45,465 nt of DNA from Akkermansiaceae bacterium UBA1506 (GTDB lineage Bacteria > Verrucomicrobiota > Verrucomicrobiia > Verrucomicrobiales > DEV007): the NCBI GenBank assembly GCA_002323995.1, contig DCQY01000131.1, forward strand, positions 1 to 45,465, in the 5' to 3' direction. The translations under genes were made by a program, and so were the position numbers. The notes under the pieces are model-generated. The model saw nothing but the letters and a program-made list of their open reading frames with translations, was not told the DNA's origin and made no database searches. Positions 1 through 7,884 of this stretch are shown one piece after another. Each line of letters begins with the position of its first letter. Position 1 is the stretch's first letter.

Positions 1-2076
1 ATCAGCGGCAATGCGAAAGCCCGTAAAAAAGTTCCTTTCCTCTGCCGACTCACTGTACCGGCGAACAATTAGCTCAAAATTTGACTTGGTGACAAAAGAG
101 GCTCCACGTTTCGATGGAACTCGCTTGTCCGGTGACTCAGGGTGAGCCCCCCAAGTCGCCGTCCACTCACTGACGTTACCGGCAAGGTCGACGACTCCGT
201 AACGACTTTCATCGTCCTGCATAGCGTCAACAGGATTCCAGCATTTGAATCCATCAATATCCCCAGCACCGGCAACCTCAGAGGGATCGTAATCTAGGCC
301 GCTATTGAACTTTTCCGGCACCATTTCGTCTCCCCAGGGGAACCTATTACCCGAGCGGCCACGAGCCGCTTTTTCCCACTCCTGTTCGGTGGGAAGACGA
401 CCACCCCGCCATGTGGAGTAGGCATTAGCATCCCACCAATCGACGCCTGTAATTGGGCAGTTCATATCAATTTTTCCACCCAAAAACCTACCGCCTCTCC
501 TAGCTGCTGTGAGAACTTCAGACCAACGTTCGGGCTCATATGAGGTCTTATCCTCAGGCTGCTCAGCATGCCGAATTTTTTCCAGCTTGTCAGGGAAGGC
601 TGCCAGATCTTCGAGGAACTTTTCGTATTCCCCAATAGTGACTTCATACTGACCAATCCAGAACTCTGATAAATTGACCTCATCACTGTCTTGGAAAGCA
701 AACTCACCGGCAGGTATTGCTGTGAACGACTCGAGATCTCGAGCTTCAGGCTTGGAACCAAATGTAAGGAAGACAATTACAGCCGCTGCAATAACTAGAC
801 TGATAATAACACCACTAGTGATCGCCGTCTGGTTACTTTTCTGCTCAGTCATCTTCGCTAACTCAGCCGCACTTAGCCCTTCGTTAGGATCAACCGGAGA
901 GAGTGAGCGTTTCAGGCCATCGATTGTGTTTACCGCATCAATACGATCCGCGCCCATCCGATCCACCAAGGAAACAAGGTCGGGATCAGCTCCGGACTTT
1001 CTCATAAACGGAGCCACCGCATTGGCGAGAAACTCCATCTGACGACGCTCTTCCTCGACCGAAAGAGGTGCTCCACGACCGCGGACAGGATTGGCGATCC
1101 GTGGCTCCCCACTCTTCAACAAAAGAATACTCTGAGCCGTAATGAGGCGATGAGACATATCCTGATCTCGGAGGTAGATCAGAGCATCCCCGACTGATTC
1201 AAGAATTTTCCAAAGAGTGGCCTCCTCCAGATCACTTCGGCGTCGCTCTAGGTCACTCAGACTCGGTGCATCGACCAGTTCGAGGGTGTAAAAGTTCACT
1301 CCCAGTTCCTGGTCACACTCATACACCAAAGAAATCGCTGGGTGATTCACCGAAGCCCGAGCACTGGCTTCATTCACAAATCCTTGCACCCACGTGATAT
1401 CGCGACGGTGCTTCCTGTAGAGCGTCTTCAGGGCAACTCGGCGCCCAATCGAAGTTTGCTCCGCTTCATACAGGGCAAAGTCAGCATCTCTCTGGATTTC
1501 GCGAAGCAACTTGTAATCGCCCAACCGCGTTCCCACAGGCAGCGCATCCTCGGGTAACTGCACCGGAGCTGTCTCCAACCGAGGCAGAGAATCTGAAGAA
1601 GGGTCACCACTCGAACCTGTATTAATCTCCGCAGGAGGCGAACTGACCGGATCACCTGCTCCAATGACTGGTTCCGCGTGAGGCTCATCCTCTGCAGAAG
1701 TCTCAACACCTGTAACGACTGCCGCATCAAACCACTCTGCGAGGACACCAAGGTTCACCGGTTTGAGGAACAATCGCTCGTGGTCATGTATCCGCGGATA
1801 AAATTCTGTCATGTCCTCACGACTGGAATAGGCGCTTGGAAAAAGGCCCACCTTACTTTGAAGGTGATCGCGCAGATCGAATATCTCGCCGCCGGTATCA
1901 ATCGAAATACCGGCAATCATGATACTTATTTCGCCAGTTTCACGGATCTTTTCACGAGCTTCAGCAGCATCAACAGCTTCGATGAGAGTGACCGACCGAG
2001 CAACAAGAGTAGAACGAATATCGGCACGATCCTCTTCAGAAGGATCGATCAGGAGGACAATTCTTTCGTTCTGCAT
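1..2076 (-). CDS. Receiver-like / pseudokinase / TM / FGE-like protein (3' end outside window)
   Basis: The reading frame is open from an ATG at 2074-2076 to the left edge (692 codons); the C-terminus is missing but probably short. Domains in order: a CheY-like receiver fold (about residues 1-125) with an FLKPV motif but no phospho-acceptor Asp (the strand reads SIMIAGISID); a disordered linker; a protein-kinase fold (about 195-350) that keeps VALK Lys217 and an alpha-C Glu, but has HRL (309-311) instead of HRD, Ser for the catalytic-loop Asn, and ANP (328-330) instead of DFG; one membrane helix (about 411-433); and an FGE/SUMF1-like domain (about 440-692) with GGRLPTEQEWEKAARG, FPWGDE, DLAGNVSEW and GFRIAAD. 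The residue after GFR is Ile, not the Cys of true FGE enzymes. Seen: all three enzyme-type domains lack key residues. Inferred: a membrane signalling scaffold with a cytoplasmic pseudokinase and an exported ligand-binding domain. The next gene upstream ends 9 bases before this start, so they are probably co-transcribed. Confidence 0.85.
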   Translation of the reverse strand, partial: MQNERIVLLIDPSEEDRADIRSTLVARSVTLIEAVDAAEAREKIRETGEISIMIAGISIDTGGEIFDLRDHLQSKVGLFPSAYSSREDMTEFYPRIHDHERLFLKPVNLGVLAEWFDAAVVTGVETSAEDEPHAEPVIGAGDPVSSPPAEINTGSSGDPSSDSLPRLETAPVQLPEDALPVGTRLGDYKLLREIQRDADFALYEAEQTSIGRRVALKTLYRKHRRDITWVQGFVNEASARASVNHPAISLVYECDQELGVNFYTLELVDAPSLSDLERRRSDLEEATLWKILESVGDALIYLRDQDMSHRLITAQSILLLKSGEPRIANPVRGRGAPLSVEEERRQMEFLANAVAPFMRKSGADPDLVSLVDRMGADRIDAVNTIDGLKRSLSPVDPNEGLSAAELAKMTEQKSNQTAITSGVIISLVIAAAVIVFLTFGSKPEARDLESFTAIPAGEFAFQDSDEVNLSEFWIGQYEVTIGEYEKFLEDLAAFPDKLEKIRHAEQPEDKTSYEPERWSEVLTAARRGGRFLGGKIDMNCPITGVDWWDANAYSTWRGGRLPTEQEWEKAARGRSGNRFPWGDEMVPEKFNSGLDYDPSEVAGAGDIDGFKCWNPVDAMQDDESRYGVVDLAGNVSEWTATWGAHPESPDKRVPSKRGASFVTKSNFELIVRRYSESAEERNFFTGFRIAAD

Positions 2077-2085
2077 AAAAAATTC

Positions 2086-3288
2086 CTAAAAACTCGGTTT
2101 GTCGGGAAAGAGAGAATTCTCAGGACCGAAGGTCTCGGGAGCAGCATAGGAATCTGCTGCGCCTTGCTCAATTGTCACCTGAGAAATATCTTCGGGTCTC
2201 ACTACCCTATCCTGAAGCCGATCTCGATAATAAAGTTCAATGGCGTATCCATAATACCTGCGATCCCCCTGTTCCTGCTTTTGATCCTCAGTAAATACCG
2301 GTTGATCGTAATTAACGATAATTTCTTCACGCCCATTTGTCTGCCAATCGTAGGGTTCCGTTGGATAGAGATACGAGGTGTCCGCGGTGGATGCATCAAT
2401 ACGTTCCCCGTTAATCCGATCATAAAAGTAAACCAACAGGGAGAGCTGTTCGCCGACTGGGTTTAGCTCGGGCTTCGAATCAATCACGATCCGCAGCGAC
2501 ACTCGCTGGCCCTCAGCCACCGGGGATGATTCCTCAACCTTAACTTCGCCAATACTCATAATCTGTCCAACAGACTCAGCAGGAGCTGAAAACCCACCGG
2601 CTAAATGTTGTTGAGCGATGATTGAATAATCTCCCGCGCGAGTTGGGCTCATTTCGATCAGCTTTTGCCAATAAAAATTGGCCTTGAGATCCTGCCTCAT
2701 CTGACTCAGCGTTGCCGCCATTTCCGCGATAACCCTGGGATGATCCGGCAGCGCCTCTTCGGCTCGCCTCAACGCTTGAATAGCACCTGCCGTATTGCCT
2801 TCAACACGCAATTCTTCCCCAGTCGAGACGAGCCGTTTTAAGATCGGGTCTTCAATTCTCTCGGCAGTATATTTTGCATTAGCTAGAGCCTCAGAAAGGC
2901 TCGGTGTGAATCTCTCTGAACTTGAAGCGGCCTTATTGTTGAGCAGTCTTGCACCCTCTATGTTGGTTAGAAGTTCACCGCCTACCCCTCGGAGGGGCGA
3001 ATTTAAAGGTTGAGACTCGAACTTCTGCTGTTCGATCGCTGCTGCGATTTCCGCCGGAATTGCACGGACAATCGGCGCAGATATGTCGGTGACCGGAGAG
3101 GCTTCTTTAGCAGTGATCGCATTCGGGCCACCCGCCAGAGTGGTGCCGCCAGACGCGCTGCCCGACTCAATAAAAACTGCCCAAAAAATAGCCAACAGCT
3201 GGATTAAAGCAATTGAGCCAACCACCCACATAGCAGTGTGAAATGTCCGGCCATAATCCGGCCGATTGGATAACATTTTCTCTGCCAT
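2086..3288 (-). CDS. Membrane-anchored TPR-like protein of unknown function
   Basis: 400 residues from an ATG at 3286-3288. A cytoplasmic leader (MAEKMLSNRP) precedes one membrane helix (about residues 18-40), so the bulk is extracytoplasmic. A TPR-like helical stretch lies at about 145-215 (AGAIQALRRAEEALPDHPRV). The C-terminal 170 residues are rich in predicted beta strands, charged and aromatic, with repeated Tyr pairs (RRYYGYAIELYYRD); I do not recognise this domain. The gene ends 9 bases before the pseudokinase gene, indicating one operon and possibly a shared complex. The segment at about residues 97-107 (NSPLRGVGGEL) is coded by a GC-rich palindrome and looks like an insertion. Real gene: confident. 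Function: unknown. Confidence 0.75.
   Translation of the reverse strand: MAEKMLSNRPDYGRTFHTAMWVVGSIALIQLLAIFWAVFIESGSASGGTTLAGGPNAITAKEASPVTDISAPIVRAIPAEIAAAIEQQKFESQPLNSPLRGVGGELLTNIEGARLLNNKAASSSERFTPSLSEALANAKYTAERIEDPILKRLVSTGEELRVEGNTAGAIQALRRAEEALPDHPRVIAEMAATLSQMRQDLKANFYWQKLIEMSPTRAGDYSIIAQQHLAGGFSAPAESVGQIMSIGEVKVEESSPVAEGQRVSLRIVIDSKPELNPVGEQLSLLVYFYDRINGERIDASTADTSYLYPTEPYDWQTNGREEIIVNYDQPVFTEDQKQEQGDRRYYGYAIELYYRDRLQDRVVRPEDISQVTIEQGAADSYAAPETFGPENSLFPDKPSF
2968..3012. repeat. GC-rich palindrome embedded in coding sequence
   Basis: Within the TPR-like gene, CCCCT (2985-2989) and AGGGG (2993-2997) form a perfect inverted repeat around CGG, flanked by TTCACCGCCTA and GCGAATTTAAA. 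The translated segment reads NSPLRGVGGELLTN and interrupts a low-complexity linker. Dispersed palindromes of the CCCCTC/GAGGGG kind are common as intergenic repeats in some bacteria, and in Rickettsia palindromic elements do insert in frame. Only one copy was noticed in this window, so repeat status is inference. Confidence 0.35.
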
Positions 3289-3678
3289 AACCTCATCAGC
3301 AGCTCAAAACAGAAGTGTTCAGATATTTCTGAGAGCATGCCTCGCTGGCTTCGAAGATAGCCAACGGTTACGGATTTTCAAGAACGCGGGACCTCCTTGA
3401 TTACGGGAATTAAGAGTTTATGAAAATAAATTTCACAAACGACCCTTTCATCGGCATGACACACCTGGTGGTCAATTAGATTTTTCAGCCCCGCTGCCCT
3501 GCTCCTTATGCCGAAGATCAATTGACATAGGCGACCATTCTTCGAACAACATCCAGACCAGAAGCAATCAGATCTCTTCTATCGAGCTAATCTTTGAAAG
3601 ATCAATTGTCAGCAACGAGCCTAATTTACCCGCCGATTTGGAGCCACGGCTACCCCTTTGGTCCCTTGTATTTACCCC
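3289..3678. other. Intergenic region, 390 bases, no gene seen
   Basis: No plausible coding frame or RNA gene was recognised. The only pattern noted is GATCAATTG, which occurs twice about 80 bases apart (in AGATCAATTGACATA near 3517 and AGATCAATTGTCAGC near 3599), plus a related GGTCAATTAG near 3472. The region lies upstream of the TPR-like/pseudokinase pair, so these could be regulatory, but no promoter can be assigned with confidence. Confidence 0.3.
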
Positions 3679-4290
3679 TCATGAAACCTCATCGAGGATC
3701 AGGGAGATCCAAATAATGATAACCGCCCCCCAGAGTAAAATCCACGCGGACGAAAGAAGTAATGCCAGCCACCAGCGGAGAGGGCTCCGCGGAGCAAATG
3801 TCTGACTTCCTTTGCGGTATCGAAGAAGCAGGAACAACGCGACAGGAGCGGTGAAAAATGAAAAAGGGGCGAGCCAAGTTACCAAAGCGAGCGCGAGATT
3901 GTCATGGAGCTTGGCCTGAGCCACGAACGAAGCGCTCTTTTTTTCTTCCCTGAGCTGATAAAGGCAAGGAAGACAATAATCGCGATCGCCCCAATTGACG
4001 GACGCCCTTAAAGACATGAGGCAACCGCATTCGTCACACACTTTTTCTGCTTTTAGCTCCCCATGAAACGAGCAAATCGCCTCATCTTCTGAAGCGATCC
4101 GATCGTTTATCATCTCCGGTTCTTCGCGGAAAAATCTCGGAAAAACAGCCATGCTGATTTGACTGCTACAAACTGGACACTTCTCTTCAACACGATCGAC
4201 CGAACGACTCACATTAAGCCTAGCGCGGCAGGTTGGGCACTGCAGGGAAACATCAGCATTCAAACTGTCAGTATTCATCTTCTCCGTCAC
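3679..4290 (-). CDS. Zinc-ribbon / B-box-like zinc-finger membrane protein
   Basis: About 203 residues. The N-terminus has a CPTC...CPVC zinc ribbon (about residues 18-41). A second cluster at about 73-110 reads CSFHGE...CDECGC...CLPCL, resembling a prokaryotic B-box zinc finger. Two hydrophobic helices follow (about 132-157 and 172-198), then a short tail. The gene overlaps the GYF_2-RDD gene upstream: that gene's TGA (4287-4289) overlaps a GTG start (4288-4290) as GTGA, implying translational coupling. An ATG at 4276-4278, preceded by GGAG, is an alternative start. Seen: Cys/His pairs and helices. Inferred: a membrane protein working with its neighbour. No enzymatic function is suggested. 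Confidence 0.75.
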   Translation of the reverse strand: MTEKMNTDSLNADVSLQCPTCRARLNVSRSVDRVEEKCPVCSSQISMAVFPRFFREEPEMINDRIASEDEAICSFHGELKAEKVCDECGCLMSLRASVNWGDRDYCLPCLYQLREEKKSASFVAQAKLHDNLALALVTWLAPFSFFTAPVALFLLLRYRKGSQTFAPRSPLRWWLALLLSSAWILLWGAVIIIWISLILDEVS

Positions 4291-5228
4291 TTCTTGATCA
4301 CCCTCGTTCCCACGAACCGGTCATGTAGCGCACGTTTCTCCTCATCAAAAGCCGCCATCCAGTAGACGCCAGAGCACAGCACGAGAAGCCCCACAAAAAC
4401 AAATATCCCAACCAAAACTGACATGACCATCATAGCCGCCGCATCAGATTGAGAGGATGCTGCTCCGATCGCAGTAATGACCACCCCAAAACCAATCATA
4501 GAAGGTGCCCAGACAATCACGTTGTTGAGTGGTTTTTTCGCAAGCCAACGCAGGAACGACTTTTTGTAAGTAATTCGTGATCCATCGGGGTTAACCACCT
4601 TTGCCCCAATGATCATTTTACCTAAAGTTGCCTGGTATTTACCCACCATCCATGTCTCATAAAAAACACTGAAGGCTAGATTTGCAAGACCTCCGACTCC
4701 AGCAGTGATGATCATTCCGATCGATTCTTCCAAATCCATATCGCCAGATTCGAGCGAAGTGCCTACCGCAGCAGCAGCGACATAGTAGGGAATCATGAAA
4801 ATATATGAGGGGAGAATTTTCACGAGGTAATCGAGAGACGAGGAGAGCGTCCTCCACCAGAATCCAACAAAGGACAATGGATTATCAGTTGCGTCTTCGA
4901 TATCGACGGTTCCTTGCTCCATCATCTGCTGGACGAATTCGTCTTTAAATTCCAGCCCAACCAACGCTTTACCGTAGGGGATTAATTCTTCCGAAGTAAA
5001 TACCTGCCCCGAGTAGGCACAAACCCCGATACTGGTCGGCTCCCCCTCTTCATTGGGGCCGAAGACCGATCCCGCAACGGTGCCGAACGGCACCCATTCA
5101 TCGAGTCCGTCTTTCCATACCAGCGAACTGGCCAGGATTTCACGTTCACGATTCAGTCTCAACAAAACCTCTTCACTTACGGGCCCCTGCTGAGCTGCGC
5201 CTGAATCCGTGTAGAACCACTTCGCCAT
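4287..5228 (-). CDS. GYF_2 and RDD domain membrane protein
   Basis: 313 residues from an ATG at 5226-5228. The N-terminal 50 residues are a GYF_2 domain (KWFYTDSGAAQQGPVSEEVL ... LVWKDGLDEWVPF). A linker of about 60 residues leads to an RDD-type membrane domain (about 120-313) with several hydrophobic helices, a typical Arg-containing first helix (GFWWRTLSSSLDYL) and the ending ALHDRFVGTRVIKK, close to the usual RDD C-terminus (HDRxAGTxVV). GYF_2-RDD fusions are common in Verrucomicrobiota and Planctomycetota. GYF domains bind proline-rich peptides; the RDD role is unclear, possibly transport. Coupled by a 4-base overlap to the zinc-finger protein downstream. Family call is firm; role is not known. 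Confidence 0.88.
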   Translation of the reverse strand: MAKWFYTDSGAAQQGPVSEEVLLRLNREREILASSLVWKDGLDEWVPFGTVAGSVFGPNEEGEPTSIGVCAYSGQVFTSEELIPYGKALVGLEFKDEFVQQMMEQGTVDIEDATDNPLSFVGFWWRTLSSSLDYLVKILPSYIFMIPYYVAAAAVGTSLESGDMDLEESIGMIITAGVGGLANLAFSVFYETWMVGKYQATLGKMIIGAKVVNPDGSRITYKKSFLRWLAKKPLNNVIVWAPSMIGFGVVITAIGAASSQSDAAAMMVMSVLVGIFVFVGLLVLCSGVYWMAAFDEEKRALHDRFVGTRVIKK

Positions 5229-5287
5229 TTCGATGCGCGTCTTGGATGAATGAAATCTAGTTTGAAGTCAAAAACATTCGAGCGATT

Positions 5288-5533
5288 TCACCCACCTTGA
5301 ACCGGTGGCATAAGAGCCAACTCGTCTCCATCCCCAAGGAGCTCATTCCGATCAGCAAACTCACCATTAATCGCTATGAGAAGTTTTGTGTTCCACGATT
5401 CAATTCGCGGATAGTCGTGATAAACCTGCCGGAGTATATCGGACACTTGGGTTTCGCCGCAACTCATCGAGATCTCTACCTCCTCAACGCCGGCTAGTTC
5501 GCGTAAAACGGAAAAAAAAATTACTCGGACCAT
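5288..5533 (-). CDS. moaD: Molybdopterin synthase small subunit MoaD (ThiS/MoaD family)
   Basis: 81 residues, the usual MoaD size, from an ATG at 5531-5533. It starts VRVIFFSVLRELAGVEEVE, matching the beta-grasp N-terminus (F..LRE..G), and ends ALMPPVQGG with the C-terminal Gly-Gly that is adenylated and thiocarboxylated for sulfur transfer to precursor Z. No moaE, moaA or moeB lies nearby, so the rest of the pathway must be elsewhere. Only 13 bases separate it from hpt upstream, so the two are probably co-transcribed. ThiS is the alternative, but the length and the LMPPVQGG ending favour MoaD. Confidence 0.85.
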   Translation of the reverse strand: MVRVIFFSVLRELAGVEEVEISMSCGETQVSDILRQVYHDYPRIESWNTKLLIAINGEFADRNELLGDGDELALMPPVQGG

Positions 5534-5546
5534 TTGATACTAATCT

Positions 5547-6119
5547 TTAAATGTATTCCTCTTTCAAAACTCCAATCACGGGAAGGTTCCGATAAAGCCC
5601 CCGATAATCGAGCCCATACCCCACCACGAACTCATCCCCCACATTGAAACCGACGTAATCTGCCTCCACATCGACTGTCCGCTCAATTTCCTTGGACAGC
5701 AAAACTGCTGTCTTCACTGATCGGGGAGCGCACTCCTGCGCGAGTTTCTGCTTAACCGCCGACATCGTGCGTCCAGAATCAAGTATGTCATCAAGTATCA
5801 TAACATCCCGCCCCTCGACCTCAGGCATCCGACTCTGGTGAAAAGTCACTGTCCCACTGCTCGATGTCCCGCCATGGTAACTTGCTACGGAAATTGACTC
5901 CAACTGCAGAGGAAGCTGGATCTCGCGAATTAGGTCAGCCATAAAGACTGCGCTACCCTGCATGACCGCGATAATGGTGAGGCTATCACCACGGTATTCG
6001 TCCGTAATTTTTGTTCCCATTTCAGCGACTCGTTCACGAATACACGTTTCATCAAACAAGACCCGTTTGAGATGGGAATGCTGATAAGAAGAGCCTGATT
6101 TCATTGACCCAGCAGACAT
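5547..6119 (-). CDS. hpt: Hypoxanthine phosphoribosyltransferase
   Basis: 190 residues from an ATG at 6117-6119; ATG at 6102-6104 is an alternative. It salvages hypoxanthine or guanine with PRPP to IMP or GMP. Family motifs are present: LKRVLFDETCIRERVAEMG near the N-terminus, IIAVMQGSAVFMADLIREI, the PRPP-binding loop VMILDDILDSGRTMSAV, and the base-pocket segment EADYVGFNVGDEFVVGYGLDY. Length fits bacterial Hpt (about 180). First gene of a probable minus-strand unit with moaD, divergent from pdxH. Confidence 0.93.
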   Translation of the reverse strand: MSAGSMKSGSSYQHSHLKRVLFDETCIRERVAEMGTKITDEYRGDSLTIIAVMQGSAVFMADLIREIQLPLQLESISVASYHGGTSSSGTVTFHQSRMPEVEGRDVMILDDILDSGRTMSAVKQKLAQECAPRSVKTAVLLSKEIERTVDVEADYVGFNVGDEFVVGYGLDYRGLYRNLPVIGVLKEEYI

Positions 6120-6261
6120 CGAAGGGTGGTTGGATTCAACCGAATTCTCAAATTCAACAAGCGGTCAGCCTCATTCATGAAACCGGTTGCACACCCTTAT
6201 TAAGAGGGCCTTGTTGATTCGCGGGCATCATGGATCCGTTTTTGTTCGTATCACCAAATCG

Positions 6262-6927
6262 ATGAGCGACTCTGCTAACCCCTCTCTGGAAGAATTAAGG
6301 TGGGACTATCACGCCAACACTCTACGGCGAAAGGATCTCGCCGCAGATCCACTTCACCAATTTAAAAAATGGTTCGCTGATGCTCTCGCCGCCGAAATTA
6401 GGGAGCCCAACGCGATGACATTGAGCACGATTGGACTCGATGGTTACCCAACCGCCCGCACCGTTCTAATGAAAGATTACACGGATGACGGAGTCACCTT
6501 CTTCACCAACTATGAGAGTCGCAAAGGTCGCGAATTGGAGGCTAATCCTGTCGCTTCGGTTTTGTTCTTCTGGAAAGACCTCGAACGGCAGGCCTTGATT
6601 CGCGGAAAAATTAAGCGACTTGCAGCCGAGGAATCGACGCGCTATTTCCAGTCTCGCCCCTACGCCTCACGCATTGGTGCATGGGCTTCAAAGCAGAGTG
6701 AAGAGATCCCCAATCGAGGGTGGCTCGATGAAAGGGTCGAAAAGTTTGAGACTGAGTTTCCCGACTCCGGTTCTGAGGAGAGCGTACCCCGTCCCAAATT
6801 TTGGGGTGGCTATCTACTGGTTCCGGAATTCGTCGAATTCTGGCAGGGGCAACCCGGTCGCAAACATGACCGTTTCGAATACAGCAAGGATGAAGGCGAA
6901 TGGTCGGCGCGCCGTCTTAGTCCTTAA
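6262..6927 (+). CDS. pdxH: Pyridoxine/pyridoxamine 5'-phosphate oxidase
   Basis: 221 residues from the ATG at 6262, matching the family length (E. coli 218). The frame is open further upstream to 6187, but the added residues do not resemble the family. Seen: LTLR-like LRRKDLAADPLHQFKKWF, NAMTLSTIGLDGYPTARTVLMK (FMN-binding), FFTNYESRKGRELEANP, ARIGAWASKQSE-like SRIGAWASKQSEEI and the C-terminal WGGYLLVPEFVEFWQG ... RLSP. The enzyme uses FMN and oxygen to make pyridoxal 5'-phosphate, the last step of the salvage pathway. Divergent from hpt across about 140 bases; the following hairpin terminates marR from the opposite strand. Confidence 0.95.
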   Translation: MSDSANPSLEELRWDYHANTLRRKDLAADPLHQFKKWFADALAAEIREPNAMTLSTIGLDGYPTARTVLMKDYTDDGVTFFTNYESRKGRELEANPVASVLFFWKDLERQALIRGKIKRLAAEESTRYFQSRPYASRIGAWASKQSEEIPNRGWLDERVEKFETEFPDSGSEESVPRPKFWGGYLLVPEFVEFWQGQPGRKHDRFEYSKDEGEWSARRLSP

Positions 6928-6945
6928 TCTAAGATATAGGGATAC

Positions 6946-6975
6946 AAAAACGCCCCCGGCGAGAAACCGGGGGCG
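6946..6975 (-). terminator. Rho-independent terminator for marR
   Basis: A perfect 9-bp stem, CGCCCCCGG (6951-6959) with CCGGGGGCG (6967-6975), has a 7-base loop. Read on the minus strand the hairpin is followed by TTTTT (6950-6946), a classic intrinsic terminator about 90 bases after the marR stop. On the plus strand it lies 24 bases after pdxH but has no U-tract, so it may only stall that transcript. Confidence 0.85.
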
Positions 6976-7067
6976 CTGCTAAAATCGCTTAGAATTGGGA
7001 ATGCCTTTTATTCTCGAAATGCTTGATGATTGCGTTTCGCTCGTTTGAGGAATTCCAACAGAGAAGC

Positions 7068-7538
7068 TTACCGGGAGGAAAGAAACTCGCGAAGTTGCGA
7101 ATAAATGGGCTGGATGGCCTCTTCTTCACCTTTTTCCTGAGCTTCCATCACCTCAGTGATACTTTCGGCAATAGAATTGCGGAGGCGGGTCACCATCTCG
7201 ATGCCTTTGCGGGTGATCTGAACCATAACCTTGCGGCGATCGTCAGCAGCGTGAAGACGTTGAACGTATCCCAGCTTTTCGAGGCGATCGACCAGGCCTG
7301 TAGCGGCTGCAGTCGAGTGACCCATTTTTTTGGAAATATCGGTCATCGTGAGGTAGTCCTCGTTGGCCAGATATCCCAGGAGGAAAAATTGTGCGTATGA
7401 AACGTTTCCTTCGTTTAGCTCTTTGGAAAGGTCGAGCAAGAAGGAACGTTGCGCGAACATGATGAAGTCCGCCAAGCGATCGGCGTTCTGATCGGAATTT
7501 TGATCAACTTCAGTATTGGTATTCTCTGATATTTGCAT
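7068..7538 (-). CDS. MarR-family transcriptional regulator
   Basis: 156 residues from an ATG at 7536-7538, preceded by a clear Shine-Dalgarno AGGAG (7551-7547), one of the few strong ones here. The winged helix is plain: LTMTDISKKMGHSTAAATGLVDRLEKLGYVQR forms the HTH, followed by the wing with DDRRKVMVQIT and dimerisation helices at both ends. MarR proteins are dimers that usually repress themselves and a neighbouring gene. Here the gene is alone, with its own terminator and an AT-rich upstream region, so autoregulation is likely and the other target is unclear. The N-terminal 20 residues are Asn/Asp rich. Confidence 0.9.
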   Translation of the reverse strand: MQISENTNTEVDQNSDQNADRLADFIMFAQRSFLLDLSKELNEGNVSYAQFFLLGYLANEDYLTMTDISKKMGHSTAAATGLVDRLEKLGYVQRLHAADDRRKVMVQITRKGIEMVTRLRNSIAESITEVMEAQEKGEEEAIQPIYSQLREFLSSR

Positions 7539-7884
7539 GGTTTTATCTCCTAGCGATTTTAGTTTTTATGAAAACAGGCAATAATTTAAACACTTCCGAA
7601 AGCCTAATGCAACCTTTTTATTAGATTTTTCATAATTATTATACAAATTAACCCTTTCGGCTGCTAAATTTTTAAAAACATACCGCATGTCTCCTAATTT
7701 CGCAAACTCAAATTGTAAATTTGCATTAATTTTCAAATCTGAGAAGCAGTCACCCCGAGATAGCTTACCACTATTTATTAACCTCCAACGAACATAAACA
7801 GCTGACTCAGGTTTCCTTTTAGAAGAACCCGAGACATCAAGACTCGACACTGAATTCCACTCTCGATAACCTCCCCCATCCCAT
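7539..7884. other. AT-rich intergenic region, 346 bases
   Basis: This divergent spacer between marR and the hypothetical-cdd pair is noticeably AT-rich at 7565-7740, unlike the flanking genes. It holds the dyad at 7562-7575 and a second imperfect dyad around CAAATTGTAAATTTG (near 7710). It must carry promoters in both directions, but none stands out. No coding frame is convincing. Confidence 0.4.
7562..7575. promoter_or_regulatory. Candidate MarR operator dyad
   Basis: GTTTT-TATG-AAAAC is a perfect 5-4-5 inverted repeat starting 24 bases upstream of the marR start codon. Its position suits an autoregulatory site. The AT-rich background makes short dyads likely by chance, so this is tentative. 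Confidence 0.3.

Noticed and set aside
1678..2466. Long plus-strand open frame (262 codons)
   Set aside because: Lies opposite the pseudokinase and TPR-like genes; its translation has no domain and biased composition, while the minus-strand frames give clear domains.
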